From Nymphaea colorata (Eukaryota; Streptophyta; Magnoliopsida; Nymphaeales; Nymphaeaceae), in contig NC_045139.1 in NCBI RefSeq assembly GCF_008831285.2, positions 18,520,354 to 18,584,353 of the forward strand: a stretch of DNA of 64,000 bases, given 5' to 3'. The translations under genes were made by a program, and so were the position numbers. Below are positions 1 through 12,685 of this stretch, one piece after another (positions within the stretch are counted from its first letter, which is position 1; every line of letters begins with the position of its first letter). The notes under the pieces were generated by a model. The model was given only the letters and a program-made list of their open reading frames with translations, had not been told where the DNA came from and did no database searches.

Positions 1-491
1 ACAAAAAAAAAAACTTTGGGTTTTGACTTTCTTTCGTCATAATTCCAGAAAAGGCCTCATGGTCATATGGTTTTACTGGTGCAAGCTGCGTTTTGCTCGG
101 AGTCTTTGTCTGTATTCTCTCTTTGCAGCGAACGAGTGGCGCTTAATGGAATAGTTCAAGAATGAGTACTGCATTCGAGATTATCGTAAAAACTTGGTCG
201 TCAGCTGAAATTTTCTTGAAACGAAGAATGATCCAAGGAAAAACAACCAAGTGGGCCTTCGGTTGTCCTTGACCAACGATTCAGGTGCATTTCAGTAATT
301 TCAAGAGCAGAGAGAGAAACTAGAGAGAGAAGGTGGGGGAGCCCGCAGATTCCCATCCTCACGCTCTCCCCCTCTCGCCAAAACTATCCACCGTCGCCGT
401 CTCTTTTCTAAAAAGCTGCCCTTTCCTTATAAACCGAACTCTCCTCCCCATCACTCTGTCCGTCTTTCTCTCTCTTGCTGTGTGTTCATTG
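1..491 (+). promoter_or_regulatory. 5' flank and leader of the ATL RING-H2 gene
   Basis: Upstream region of the ring-finger gene at 492. A TATA-like box (TTATAAACC) lies at 427-435, about 60 bases before the ATG. It is followed by a pyrimidine-rich stretch (tctttctctctcttgctg) of the kind common around plant transcription starts. The reading frame stays open upstream to 333, but only through a GTG codon and through the TATA box itself, so that extension is unlikely to be translated. No other coding signal is seen in 1-330. Confidence 0.45.
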
Positions 492-1127
492 ATGGTGTCG
501 GCGCCGAGCTCGCTAGTAACGCACAACCGGCGCCTCCTGGACGCGCCGTCGTCGTCCTCGGAGGGGGCGCCAGCAGACGGGACGGTGGACTCGGACGTGG
601 TGGTCATCCTCGCTGCCCTCCTCTGCACCCTCATCTGCCTCGTCGGCCTGGGGTTCATGGCCCGCTGCGCCTGGCGCTGTCGCTTCCTCCGCCGCGCCGG
701 CGTGGGAGGCGCCGGCATCCCCGACCCCTCCGCCAACAAGGGCCTCAAGAAGAAGGCGATCCGCGCGCTCCCCGTCGTCGCCTTCGACTCCAACGCCGGC
801 AAATCGACCGACTGCGCCATCTGCCTGACGGAGTTCCTCCCCGGCGAGCAGATCAGGGTCCTGCCCCAGTGCGCCCACTGTTTCCACCTCAACTGCATCG
901 ACACCTGGCTCTCCTCACACTCCTCCTGCCCCTCCTGCCGCCACATCCTCGCCGACAAGCCGGCTCCCCAGCCTCCGTCCGCCGGCCGGAGGTGCGAGAG
1001 ATGTGGGTTGCCGGAGAATCGCTCTCCGGCTGCTCCTGCGCCACCCCCCTCCGTCGGCGCCGGCGGCGCGGGTCTTGAACAAGGGCTTCGGTCCAGAGAA
1101 GACGACCCGGACAGGTTTTTGCCTTAA
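492..1127 (+). CDS. ATL-family RING-H2 finger E3 ubiquitin ligase (ATL8/ATL80-like)
   Basis: Intronless gene for a 211-residue membrane-anchored RING-H2 protein. In order: a short N-terminus; one hydrophobic segment (about residues 35-58, rich in V, I, L and A) followed by Arg/Cys-rich sequence; the ATL 'GLD-like' region ending in ALPVVAFD (about 82-98); and a complete C3H2C3 RING with Cys108, Cys111, Cys127, His129, His132, Cys135, Cys146 and Cys149. The family Trp is in the DTW triplet just after Cys135. The tail is Pro/Ala-rich and low complexity. Members of this family recruit E2 enzymes and ubiquitinate targets at endomembranes, often in stress or defence responses; the substrate here is unknown. 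I chose ATG 492 because it is the first in-frame ATG. The gene is very GC-rich at third positions compared with the other genes here, as is usual for intronless ATLs. Confidence 0.9.
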   Translation: MVSAPSSLVTHNRRLLDAPSSSSEGAPADGTVDSDVVVILAALLCTLICLVGLGFMARCAWRCRFLRRAGVGGAGIPDPSANKGLKKKAIRALPVVAFDSNAGKSTDCAICLTEFLPGEQIRVLPQCAHCFHLNCIDTWLSSHSSCPSCRHILADKPAPQPPSAGRRCERCGLPENRSPAAPAPPPSVGAGGAGLEQGLRSREDDPDRFLP

Positions 1128-2930
1128 TTAATTTTCAATTTTCTACTCTTCCCTCTTGTAATTTATATGGAAACCACAGAAGTGGCTATTTTTTCCCCTT
1201 TCTTTCATCTTCTTCTCTTTTCTTTGTTCATCGACCATGTAAGATGACAATGGCAGCTTCACTTATAAATGATAAAAAGGAAGAAGGAAGAGCATCCCTT
1301 TCTTATGTTTCAAGTTAAACCAGAATTTAACTTGAAGATAATTGAAAACTCAAGAGAATTCTCTGGTTCGATTCCCACTGGTGCCACCCAATTGCTTCTC
1401 TATCAAAAAAAAAAGAAACAAAGAGATGAACAAGAAAACAGAGGACGAAATTTATTTTACTTCTCATGGGAGCTCAATTTTGAAAGAGAAATGTGAATCA
1501 ATGCTTGGCCTTGAATTTTTCTTCTTAAGATTGTTTTAGGGGAACTGAAATTTCGTTCTTTGGCAACCAACAACCTTTGATTTTGTAGTCTATTTCTGGA
1601 ATATTTCAATGGTTCCAGAGAGATGAAAATACTTTGGTTGTCATCTCTGTTTCGTTGTGATGGAGCAATGTGAAGGTGTGTAGTTGTCATCTTTAGATTT
1701 CTCTGTCAAATTTTCTGGGCATGCTTCATTAATCATAAAGTAAAAAAAAAATTCATGTCATGAATCGAAAGATGAAACTTGGTTCTGCCACTGAATGAGG
1801 TGTGACCAATTGACCATGTACAGTTAAATTACTGTTCTTCTTTTCCTGGAGAGGGAGTGTGTGTCTGTCTGTCGATCTGTACTGAAAAGTTGTGGGGAGT
1901 TGGAACCTTGGTCGCAAATATATTCTGCTTGCCCTTCTTGAGTTAGATATCGTATTAATAATTTCGTTGGAACCTAGCAAGGTTTATATAAGCAACGGTG
2001 GTTAAAGTAGAGAGAGAAGCCAATGTTGGTAAAATATCTTAGATGGTGAGATTCGAAAAGCAGTGTATGAGGAAAAGTTAATATTTGATGCAAGTTTCTA
2101 GTACTTATGATTGGCTTTCTTTTTAAATTAACGATCTAAATGTAATGCAAATTATTTGCTTGATAGGATTGGGCTGTTAGCTTGTTCAATACTAGTAGAA
2201 GAAAAGGAGTTTGATGCATTTTTAAGTTAATGGGTCACAATTCTTTACATTTTTAGGTTTGAAGAATCATAATTTATGTAGTTAAAAAATGTATATGATT
2301 ATTGATTTTTACGGCCACCGAGAAACTACTCTTGAACGGAAGATGTAATGTTTCCTATTAAAAGTGTTTTAGAACCATGTCTTTTTCAAGATCCATTAAT
2401 TCCGGTAGGTAAACGGTCGATAGGTCTCCGACTTTTATTACGTACAATGTTGTACACAATGGACCTAATTTATTAAAGAGATGAATAAATAAGAGAAGTG
2501 TTTTGTAAGAAAATTATTCATATAATAGATTGTAGTTAATTTTAGGTACGAGATAGGAACATGTAAAAATATCCTCAGGCATAAAGGAAGTAACCTTGGT
2601 AAAAGTAGTATGACAAAAAACACGCACATTCAAATTAATTTTTAAAATATTTTTCCTGCAACCTAACGTTATAGATATAATTTTAAGAGTGATTTGATGA
2701 GAAATATATATTGAATTAGTTATTTTTTATTTTAATAAGAATTTAACTAATGAATGGCTTTTATAATATCACAATTTTGGTAGTAGAAAAGATCAATTGT
2801 AGACAAAAATAATTTGCAATAAAACATGATTTATAAAAAGTTAGTATTTGTAAACACATTAAGTAGTTTTCCGAAACAAATTTTATGATTTTTTGTCTTT
2901 TACTTGAGTGGTCTTGTATTTACCAATAAG
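1128..2930. other. 3' flank of the ATL gene, no gene seen
   Basis: AT-rich sequence following the ATL stop codon. It contains only short chance open frames on both strands, none with a recognisable domain or conserved codon pattern. The first 200 bases are presumably the 3' UTR. I see no repeat structure beyond A/T runs. Confidence 0.6.
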
Positions 2931-3254
2931 CAATTGGTTTTATCTTCCAAGGGGGTTGGAGCAACGGAGGAGCCGGGGCTAGTAGGGCACTTAATTTCTC
3001 GTGGTGTCAACTCTTTGTGCTGCAAAAAAGAGAAAAGAAATTGATGAGAGCATCATCTCGAGGCACCGCAAACAGCTCCGAATCCTATGGGAATGGGGGA
3101 AAAGGATGTTTCAGCCTTTATTGAGCTGGTGGGATCAACTCTGCTCGCTTGAAAAAAATTAGTAATTGGCCTAATAATTTGAACAGTTGCTTTCAAAATA
3201 AGGATGGTATTTTTTTTTTAACGAGGATTGATATTTTTTTATAATGGTTAAGCC

Positions 3255-3255
3255 T

Positions 3256-3310
<55 letters not shown>

Positions 3311-3311
3311 A
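3255..3311. repeat. Compound microsatellite (CT)n(CA)n(TA)n
   Basis: Continuous CT repeats pass into CA repeats and then TA repeats, readable directly in the sequence. Confidence 0.95.
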
Positions 3312-4373
3312 TATTACAATGTCTATTCTGTTACAAACTCAAGCATGTAAAACATATTTTTGCCATAAATAAAATTGAATCCAGTTTTTTTCCCACGCAA
3401 TGGTGAATCCATCTTTTTTTATATCATGAATATATATTGGCATCATAAAGACAACATTGAAACAGAACAAGTAAAAAAAAAATGGAGACCAAAGAAACGC
3501 TCTAACAATCTGAGCTCACAAAGAATTAGAGGTGTGATGTTGTCTCCTCTCATGTGAAATACTTTTTCAAATCTCATTGAAGATGGAAAACTAATCATTT
3601 TTTCGGGTGACCGGAGGCTAACAATCCACCACTCATCGTTCTCCCTGCATCAGAGGTCCACTCTAATCATCTTTCAAATTAAAGAACTTAAACGGATCGG
3701 CTTAGCCGGCAAGCGAGACTCATGGAGATGTTGGTGGTCTTACAAATTCTCATTTCAATCCATCACAAGCTTTACCAGTCATCGGTTAGAGCTGCCAACC
3801 ATGAATATTTTACGTTCGAGCTTGGTCCAATCTCAGCTCGAGCCGAGCTAGAAAGATTGTTGTCCAGACCCACTTAGTGCTGGTATAATCGCGCCCTATT
3901 TTCCTGCAAATGTTTACTCTTACAAGATTCAGTCTCGTGCTCGAGCAAGGATGGAAGTCATGTAAGGTTTGACCATAAATTTATAATGGTCTAACAGCTG
4001 GGTGGGTTTATTCCCAGGACCAGGACCATCAATGGTGGATGCATTCCATAAAGAATTTTATTATATATATAAATGGTGGAGATTTTCTCCTAGTATCTGT
4101 GGTTCCATGTGGGCAGTTATATTTTATTTGGATGCGTGCTTCCCAAAGTAGATCTACGGAGGTACCAGTATACTACTTTTGTGAAGGATAAGCCTTTGCA
4201 AATTGCAACATTTTTTAGTTGAAAAACTCAGAAATTTAAGTCATCAGTTGAACATACAAATTGTGAGCCCTTGAGATATGATATCCATCAGTTTAACTAG
4301 TCATCCCTATCAAAACGAGTCCTGTATAACCCTTGTATAGTGAATAAAAAAATGTGACATACTTTAAAATTTC

Positions 4374-4378
<5 letters not shown>

Positions 4379-4417
<39 letters not shown>
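4379..4417. repeat. (AT)n microsatellite
   Basis: Uninterrupted AT dinucleotide run of about 39 bases. Confidence 0.95.
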
Positions 4418-4420
<3 letters not shown>

Positions 4421-4639
4421 CGAAAGATGCTCTCTCAACTAAGGTTGGTTTTGGTGCTTTGACCGAAAGCATCAAGCAGCACTGACGCCTTTGGGCCCTA
4501 GATGCTAAGAAAAGGTCCTGAATTGTGCTTAATCAAATAAAAATGCCTTAAACTCTATATTATTAATTTATTTTGATATATTTCTCTAATGTGTGTGTGT
4601 GTGCACACACACATACGCGCATGTGAGAGAGAGAGAGAG

Positions 4640-4964
4640 CCGATAAAATGAGAATATATAACAAAATTTGGGGACAAGAGGTCCCCTAGGTACAAAAACA
4701 ATCCGCAAAAAACAAACCGCAAAAACAGAAGCAGGAAAAAGAAATATACAATACAATGCACAGAAAAATAAGAGAGAGAGGAAAGACGGAGCGGCACAGT
4801 CACCCAGCCGCAGACGGACAGCGGCGCTTCAATCGAATGGCAAACTGGACATCCCCTTGCATAAGACGAGCCACAGAATCTGGCGAAGAGAATGTGTCTC
4901 TGAATACTCTGTTGTTGCGCTCCTCCCAAATGCGCCACCAAGCTGAAATGAGCCACGGCCTCCA
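4640..4964 (-). mobile_element. 5'-truncated LINE, 3' end only (copy 2)
   Basis: Read on the minus strand this segment matches the last ~330 bases of the longer LINE copy at 17604-18458. Shared stretches include the 'catttcagctt.gtggcgcatttgggaggag' region, the 'cgccagattctgtggctcgtcttgtgcaaggggatgt' region, and the 3' end 'aggggacctcttgtccccaaattttgttatatattctcattttatcggctct' (listed in pieces in the longer copy). It is an inactive insertion with severe 5' truncation. It is bounded by (GA)n on the plus strand on both sides: 4625-4639 next to its 3' end and 4965-4979 next to its 5' end. The two copies differ at scattered bases, so they are independent insertions. Confidence 0.85.
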
Positions 4965-5937
4965 AAGAGAGAGAGAGAATGAACTTTAAAAAATTAAAAA
5001 ATAAAACAAAACAAAGAAACTTTCTAATTAAGATCACTTCCAACCTCAATTAGCGAATCCTTTTCTAGCTTCCCTGCTAATCTGATTTTTAACCGCAGCC
5101 AAGCAAAAGAAGGCCTCCCGCAGAAGATCTTTCTGCTTTTTGAGAAACATTTTCACAAAACACTGATTCAAAACATTTCGATAAACATGAAGTAATTATA
5201 AATATTTTCTCAAGTTTAATAATCAATTATTGGTTAATTCTATTATACTTTCTGAACCGAGAATATACAATTTTAAGAACATAATGTTATTTTTACCAAA
5301 CACTCTCCATAGCTTCAGAATACTGTTGTGCATTCCTTTTGAACTCACAATTTCGTGAACTTTGCACAACCTGCCTTTGTCAATCTCTTCGCTCTCTGTA
5401 ACTCTCTACCAACGAATTCATTATCTCCCAAATTTAAATTTCATACATCGGTCTTTATAAGCGCAAAACCTGCTTAACTCAGGCGAGGATTAGCACTAAT
5501 GATAGTTTAACATTTCAGTGTTGGAGTAAGAAAAAGTTGACTGTTTAAGCAGCTACTTCACACATTCATGACCGGATTGTTCAATTTTTAAGGCTTCATA
5601 TACCAACAATCTTGCAATATTTTCTTGAGAAAAAAGGTACATATATATATATATATACCTTAAATATTACTTTTTGTTTATCATTTGTATACAACCAATA
5701 TAGATAATATACTTTTTTTTACCAATTCTGCTAAATTGTTGAAAATTTTCTGACTAAAAATTGCTGGTTTTGACTTGAAACCATTTAGAATCCACTAGAA
5801 ATTTTCTGCTACTTCTTTGCCTTATCACTATGTAATTGCTTGTTGGTTTCCTCTTTAGTATTATGGTGTCATGTCGAGGAAGGTCCCGCATGATAAAAGG
5901 ATAATATAGTATAATTGTGATTAATTGCCTGCTTTAA

Positions 5938-6232
5938 GGGGGCATTTTGCTTAGCCTGAATCCCAGATTCAATCGCTTGATTTAGCTGCGAATTTGAGAA
6001 CCAAGAATTTGAGATCACTCTTATGTCTTAAATGCATGGACCTCAAGAATTTAAGATCCGTATATTTCAAGGTACAAAGTTCACAAATGTATGGTGCAAT
6101 CCTTGCATTTCCAAACAAAAGATTTGAATCCCTTGTTAGAAATGATAGAGAGTTGAAGAGATCCTTGAATCCAACATCTTAGTTTTTTATCATTTCATGT
6201 CCAAGATCCAAGATAATCAAACGCACTCTAAT
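5938..6232. mobile_element. Possible MITE with imperfect terminal inverted repeats
   Basis: The left edge (gggggcattttgcttagcc) and the reverse complement of the right edge (agagtgcgtttgattatcttgg) resemble each other over about 15 bases. The interior carries repeated 'caagaatttgagatc'-like blocks, as in small non-autonomous elements. No convincing target duplication was found, so this is tentative. Confidence 0.3.
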
Positions 6233-6916
6233 TGAGAATGGATAAGATGCAAGCACACATGTATGAAATCAATAAATAAATAGATAAGGAAAAGGTCAGG
6301 TATGGCCGCGGTGTGGCGCTTACACTTGTCTGATTCTAGTTGGGTGTGAGCGGGGGGTGCGCATGTGTTATGGGCACTAAGATGGCAGGTGTTTCCGAAG
6401 ATATTGGCTGTCACATTTATTGAGTGAATTAGGTGGCGCGCCTATCCTCCTGCCTCCCAAACCTTATCATCCTCTCAAATCACATGGACTTGTTATGTTT
6501 TTCTGGTGATTATCATCTTTTCATTTGTCCTTTCCTTTGCTATTCCTCTTTTTTTTTCTTTTTCCATTTGTTTAAATCAATTGTGAAGATCATGATAAAA
6601 AAAATTGAAAAAACTGATTTAATCTGCATGTGCAGCTGATTCAAGTAAATATTGAGAGCCAAAAAATGAAATTGCTGCAAAAAGAAAAAGAAATAGTAAC
6701 CTCCTCCCTGGTTATAAGGACAAAAATTGAAAAAATAAAGCTTTTTCTTTATGAAAACAAAACTTCTAAACAAAACAAAAGAAAATAAAGAAAGCAAAAT
6801 GAAAATTGCTCTTTCAAATGAGAGTAAAGAGTAATTCATCCTACCATCAGAGTTGAAACATTTACCTTTCTTTCAAATCCTAAAGGATACTAGTTTTGCT
6901 TTTGGTGTTTGGGGTA

Positions 6917-7214
6917 AGCCTAGGTATCGGACTGGTTCAGCCCAGCCCAGCCCAATAACAAGTCGGACCCAGCTTGACTCAAAAAACCAGAGCCCGGTTC
7001 GGACCCGGTCCAATTAAATTTTTAAAAAAAGTATTTTTAAATATAAAATAATATATAAATATAATTAATTATAATAAAATATTATATATATTAATAAAAA
7101 TTAAAAAACCAAATATCGGATCTGAATCGAGCTTATCGAGCCGGCCCGGGTCCCTTTTTCTTGGGCCGGGTACCGGGTACCCAGCAGTGGCCCGAACCAA
7201 TGCCCAGCCTTATC
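6917..7214. mobile_element. hAT-like MITE (about 298 bp)
   Basis: The ends are inverted copies: the left begins agcctaggtatcgg and the reverse complement of the right end contains aggctgggcattgg (10 of 14 identical). The flanks carry an identical 8-base direct repeat, ttggggta, at 6909-6916 and 7215-7222, the size expected for hAT superfamily insertions. Both arms are rich in GGCCCGG / CCGAACC motifs around an AT-rich centre, which is typical of this class. It has no coding capacity. The right arm seems to have four extra bases (gata) outside the aligned TIR. Confidence 0.6.
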
Positions 7215-8246
<1,032 letters not shown>

Positions 8247-8256
8247 TTAAAAAATG

Positions 8257-8284
8257 TAGACCGTCTGATCGATCAGACGGTCTA
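8257..8284. repeat. Perfect 28-bp palindrome
   Basis: The 14-base arm tagaccgtctgatc is followed at once by its exact reverse complement gatcagacggtcta, with no loop. It could be a remnant of a TIR element or a cruciform-forming site; function unknown. Confidence 0.9.
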
Positions 8285-10950
8285 GATTTGATCTCAGGAT
8301 TCAGAACTCTATATGTATATAGCCATTAGGTGATGAAGTTCACTTTTATCTATCACTTAAAAGCATTGCGGCCTTCTTTATTAATTTAGTGGTATGAGTA
8401 AACCCAAAAAATTAAATTTTTTTACTTTAAAAAAAATAATGAAAAAGTTCGGTCACAGATCCTGTAACGTTTAACTTTCTCATCCCGTGAAAACAGATCC
8501 ATTTGAATAGTAAATATTTGAAAGAAAAAAGCATAAAACATAAAATGAGAGAGAGAGAGAGAGAAGCTAAGGTTGAGAGAGATGAACGGGAGACAATGGA
8601 AGGATCCGTGGGTATTAAGAATATTATTTTGGTGACGAGAGCTTTGCTTTGTAAATATTTTATTATGATTTTTTGGGGTCGTTTGGCAGCAGGAACACTC
8701 TTTGTGAGCATATCGTGTGGATTCAACGAAAACACTAATTTTATTCTAAGTGTTATATGGCTAATTATCAGCAGCACAATCCAATTGCAAACAATAAGCA
8801 TCTCATTTGTGTTTTGTGCTTGAAAAAGAAAAGAGAGAGAAAGAAAAAAAGCATATGCTTGGGTTAGTCAACTGATAAGTTTGAATTTAATCATTCGGCG
8901 AAAAGACATATATATGTGTGTGTATGTGTGAGTGTGTGTGAGAGGGAAAGAGAGAAAAGGAGAGAGAGAATTTGTGTTTCCAGAAGAGAAGCTTATTCTT
9001 TATTAGAGTGTTTGACAAGAAGAATATTGTGTTTTTTATTTAGAAATATCATGTTTTTGTTACATTTAGAAATAAAAATACATTGCAATCATGTTTTGTA
9101 ACGACCCAACCCATTCTCAGGCTCCTGGTTTAACTGATCCCAACCTGCTCCCCAGCAGCTTTTATTTCAGGAGAACCAATAACTTAAGAGCCCCTTAATG
9201 AGTTCCCTATGAATTTCATTAAGTAACTAAATTTTTGGGGTCTTACGTGTTCAATATTATTTAATCGAATGAACAATATTTTAATATTTATGGCATGTTT
9301 CTTTGAATAAGAACATGGTGCTGAGGTTTTATAGTTATAAGGAAGTTAAATTTCTTAGTTATTTATCTGAAGGTTGTGACTCGTTTTTACAAACATTTTG
9401 AACGTTACGGGCGGGGCGATATTTTGCCTTTTTCGTATGTCATAATATTAAAATACCAATCGAAGACGATAATAACGTTATGAATTTTGTTCATTATATT
9501 TTAATGATCGTCATTTTCCTAGTAATGGGCTGGAAGTGAAATTATTCACTCGATTTAATTATTCTTTTATTGTGGGCTTTAAACTTCACAGTGGTGGTCA
9601 TCCTTATTGATCAGAACTTGGAAAGATACTTATAAATTATCATATTATTAGAAGCCAATTGTATGAAATAATTATTATATGTGCTAATCCACGAGGAGCT
9701 TAAATAATACCATTATACAAATAATATGTACGTCACAAATATAAGTAAGCCAAAATTGGTACATGTGGTCAAAGATAAGAGTCCTCGATGATATTTTTAA
9801 GGCCAACCCACGTGCCGCCTGCAATCATGGACTATCTATTATATAAAAATTAAAAGTGGAAAATCATGTCTTTTTTTTTTTTTTGTAACTGTGAAGAAAT
9901 TGGATTCTATTTTAATTTAAAAAAATGACATTCACATTTAAATTTGGACCGATTTGGATTTGGATTTAGATTAGATTTACTTTTAAACTGCTAACCTATC
10001 CAATGTTCATATGGTCAATTGGTAACATATTGTAATGCAGTTCCATTTATTTTAAAAGTTGGATTTAGATTCGAATATGAATTTAAAAATGAGATTTAAA
10101 TTGTAAATTCAGATTCAGATATAATATAGACTTTTTTTAAATTTAAAATTTTGAATTCAAATCTGAATACGTAAACATTAGAAAAACTCAGATATGGTTA
10201 AAAATATATTTGGTTCTAATAGACAAAAAAAAATATTTTTGCTCGTGTTAAAATTTAGAAATTTTAATTGGTACCTTTCATAAAAAAATTTAAGTAAATG
10301 GACAGACTGACTTTATTTATTTATTTATCTAAGAAAGAGAGAGAGAGAGAATCGAATTTTTGAAAAGTTTTATGAAGTCGTTCCTTGCAAGGTAGAAATA
10401 CGAAATACGGAAAGCGAGAGGAAGAAAAAACTTTTATACAAATAATTGCCACATTGTCAAGTGACGTGCAAAAGAAATGAGAATAAGAAAAGCCAACCTC
10501 TTAATGTATACTTTTCTTGTGAGCCGTGACTCTATCACCGTCGATAAGAACAGACTCTCCTTATAAAAAAGCGCTTAACTGGTTCATAATATTATTAATT
10601 GATGCAATGCCGACATGAATGATTATAATCTCTTCCGTTGATCTAAAACCACATTGGCGTCTAGACAAAAGCATGGTGAAATTACGGCTTCATTCTGTTC
10701 AGATTCCCCGCTAGCTCGGAAATTTTAACCAGATTTTCTCTCAGAATTGTGGAATTTTAGAATCAAAATGAAAATTATTAAACAAAATGGGTATTTTGTT
10801 TTTGAAATTAAGAAACTAAAACTTGAAATTTTGATTCCATTTCAAATTGGAAAGGATTATGATTGTGAAATTTTAATTACAAACCATCAAACGTCCTGCC
10901 GGCTCCGGTTGCCTCTGATGCCACGTACTGGCCTGGAAATTTTAACCTGG
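8285..10950. other. Intergenic AT-rich DNA, no gene seen
   Basis: Only short chance frames occur. The sequence has GA-rich runs (8548-8565, 8830-8850, 8938-8970), degenerate 'gatttggatttagatt' repeats near 9950-10150 and AATTC/GAATT-rich words near 10740-10880. I see no splice-bounded coding pattern. Confidence 0.5.
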
Positions 10951-10959
10951 TTTCCTTTC

Positions 10960-11193
10960 AGACTCTTTCAATAGACATCAATGCATGTCGGCGGAGCAAA
11001 CCAGCCGCCGGTTGTTTTCTCGGCGCCTTGGCAGTAAAGGCCAAAGTTAGGCGTACTTCCGAGAAGCCTCTTTTGGCTGCGGGTGGCGGAGGTGGCGGCG
11101 GTCTTGGTTTGGGCTTGGACGATCTGATTAAAACGAAACAGAGAAGTGGAAAAAGATTGTTCGATATTTTTAGTTTTATTGCGAATAAAAGTT
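10960..11193 (+). other. GC-rich coding-like fragment, unidentified
   Basis: An island of GC-rich sequence in AT-rich surroundings. One frame stays open for about 78 codons to a TAA at about 11191-11193 without a supporting ATG. Read in that frame it gives an Ala/Lys/Arg-rich stretch, then six consecutive Gly, then GLGLGLDDL. That composition resembles a plastid-targeted N-terminal region, but I recognise no family. It could be a captured exon, a pseudogene fragment or an unspliced first exon. Confidence 0.25.
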
Positions 11194-12470
11194 AAGCATG
11201 ACAGGTGACTTGATTTAGAATGGAAGTTTTTTGTGAACTGATGGTTTTAAAAAAAAAATCTAATGTTCTAATAACTTCCTATTTTTAGTTAATATTATTA
11301 AATAGTTTTTCATTTATTTTTAAGAAATATATTCTACCATTGATTGCTAGCTGACACAAAGTTTGTTACGGCCCAAAAAATAATTCACAAACTCTTTAAA
11401 TTGATTTGGAAATCAAAATAGGCATAATAACTAAAAAATAAGTTGCTTTGAAAGTATATATATATATGGGCCTATATCATTATACAGATGTTTAAACTTA
11501 CTCGCATAGTTGGATGTTTAAAAATGTAGGAATAAAAACAACACAAAATATTAACTACGCTAAGAAAACCAATTAACTTCGCTAACATTTGAATTCCTTA
11601 CATAATATTAAATTGTATGTTTTTTTCTTATTTCATATGTATCATATATTAAATTTGTGGCTTAAATTTGTGAGAGGTGACACATAATTCTAAAGAATTC
11701 AAATTCAAGCGGCAAGATAAAAGTGAGAGCCATGTTTCTCTCCCTCCTCCCTGTGATTTGATGTTGCACATATAATTTACTATGGACCATTTAGTGAGAA
11801 TAAATTCTTGAATCTTGTTTGCCTGATGCATGCATCCATGAATACATGCATGAAGAGTTGATCGAATCACCCCACTTGGGTGATTCGTGTTTGGTGAAAA
11901 TTCCCAAAAAGGTGCAACATGTTTCCCGACTTATTTGGGCCGTAAAAGCAAGTGCGGACAAGTGTTACATCTTAATGGATCATTCACCATAGAATGTCTC
12001 GCATTAGGTAGCTGGATGCCGATTGCGGTGACTTAGGTGTGGGCATGTGTGGGCAGTTGCATACACAGAATCATTCATTTTTCAACAATGAGTTTGGGAC
12101 CAGTTATAGCCGATGCCTTCTATATCTTGTTACTGCTTCTTAGATAGAAATTTTTGGCTCCTCCATATGCTCTTTTATTTTCTGAATTCAGTCAATAAAA
12201 AATAATTTGTTTAAATATCTCTCTTAGGCTGGCCTTTTCAATTTTATTAAGATTGAAAAAAAAAATTAATTGACAAAGAGCATCTCTTTACTAAATTACG
12301 ATTGCAAGTAAATCCTGAGCATTGAATTATTCATGAAGGTGTCAATAGATCTGATTCGAATCAGATATTGACCAAAATGCTTAAAATTAAACAGAGATTT
12401 GATGTGACCTTTGCAAGTGACAAGGTACACATAATTTGTGCAAAGATCAATTTTGCAGTGTAGATCTTTA
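11194..12470. other. Intergenic DNA, nothing recognised
   Basis: AT-rich, with no frame of coding character and no clear repeat structure apart from a short (TA)n at 11456-11466. Confidence 0.5.
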
Positions 12471-12685
12471 GGCCCCGTTCGATGGCAAATAAAAATTTGA
12501 AACGGTAAATGTACCATGGAAAAAATCCGTGGTAAAAAGTCGGACCCTCTTGAGTCCGACTTTTTTGCAGGGTAAAATTACCCGCAAGCTAATTTTTCTT
12601 GTATTTGGTTTGATAGTGAAAACCCCATGCAAAAACGGCAAGTTTCCCTCGATGCACATAAAATTCTTGTGCATCAAACAGGGCC
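12471..12685. mobile_element. PIF/Harbinger-like (Tourist-type) MITE
   Basis: The left end ggccccgttcgatgg is matched by the right end, whose reverse complement is ggccctgtttgatgc (12 of 15). Harbinger-type MITEs usually begin GGCC-GTT-G and duplicate TTA. Here the flanks are tta (12468-12470) and ttg (12686-12688), one mismatch from a TTA duplication. At 215 bp with no coding capacity it fits a non-autonomous element. Confidence 0.55.

Larger units (their letters stand above)
2931..5934. other. Intergenic DNA with microsatellites and a LINE remnant
   Basis: No gene is supported. The stretch contains a compound microsatellite at 3255-3311, an (AT)n run at 4379-4417, a LINE 3' fragment at 4640-4964 and a short (TA)n at 5641-5658. 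Short sequences such as the segment near 3830-3850 (ctcgagccgag) look like remnants of the GAGCTCGAG-rich hAT family found intact at 24733. Confidence 0.5.

Noticed and set aside
333-491. N-terminal extension of the ATL gene to 333
   Set aside because: The frame is open but begins at GTG, passes through a TATA-like box and has no ATG before 492.
359-958. Long open frames antisense to, or in other frames of, the ATL gene
   Set aside because: By-products of the high GC third-position bias of the real gene; no domains.
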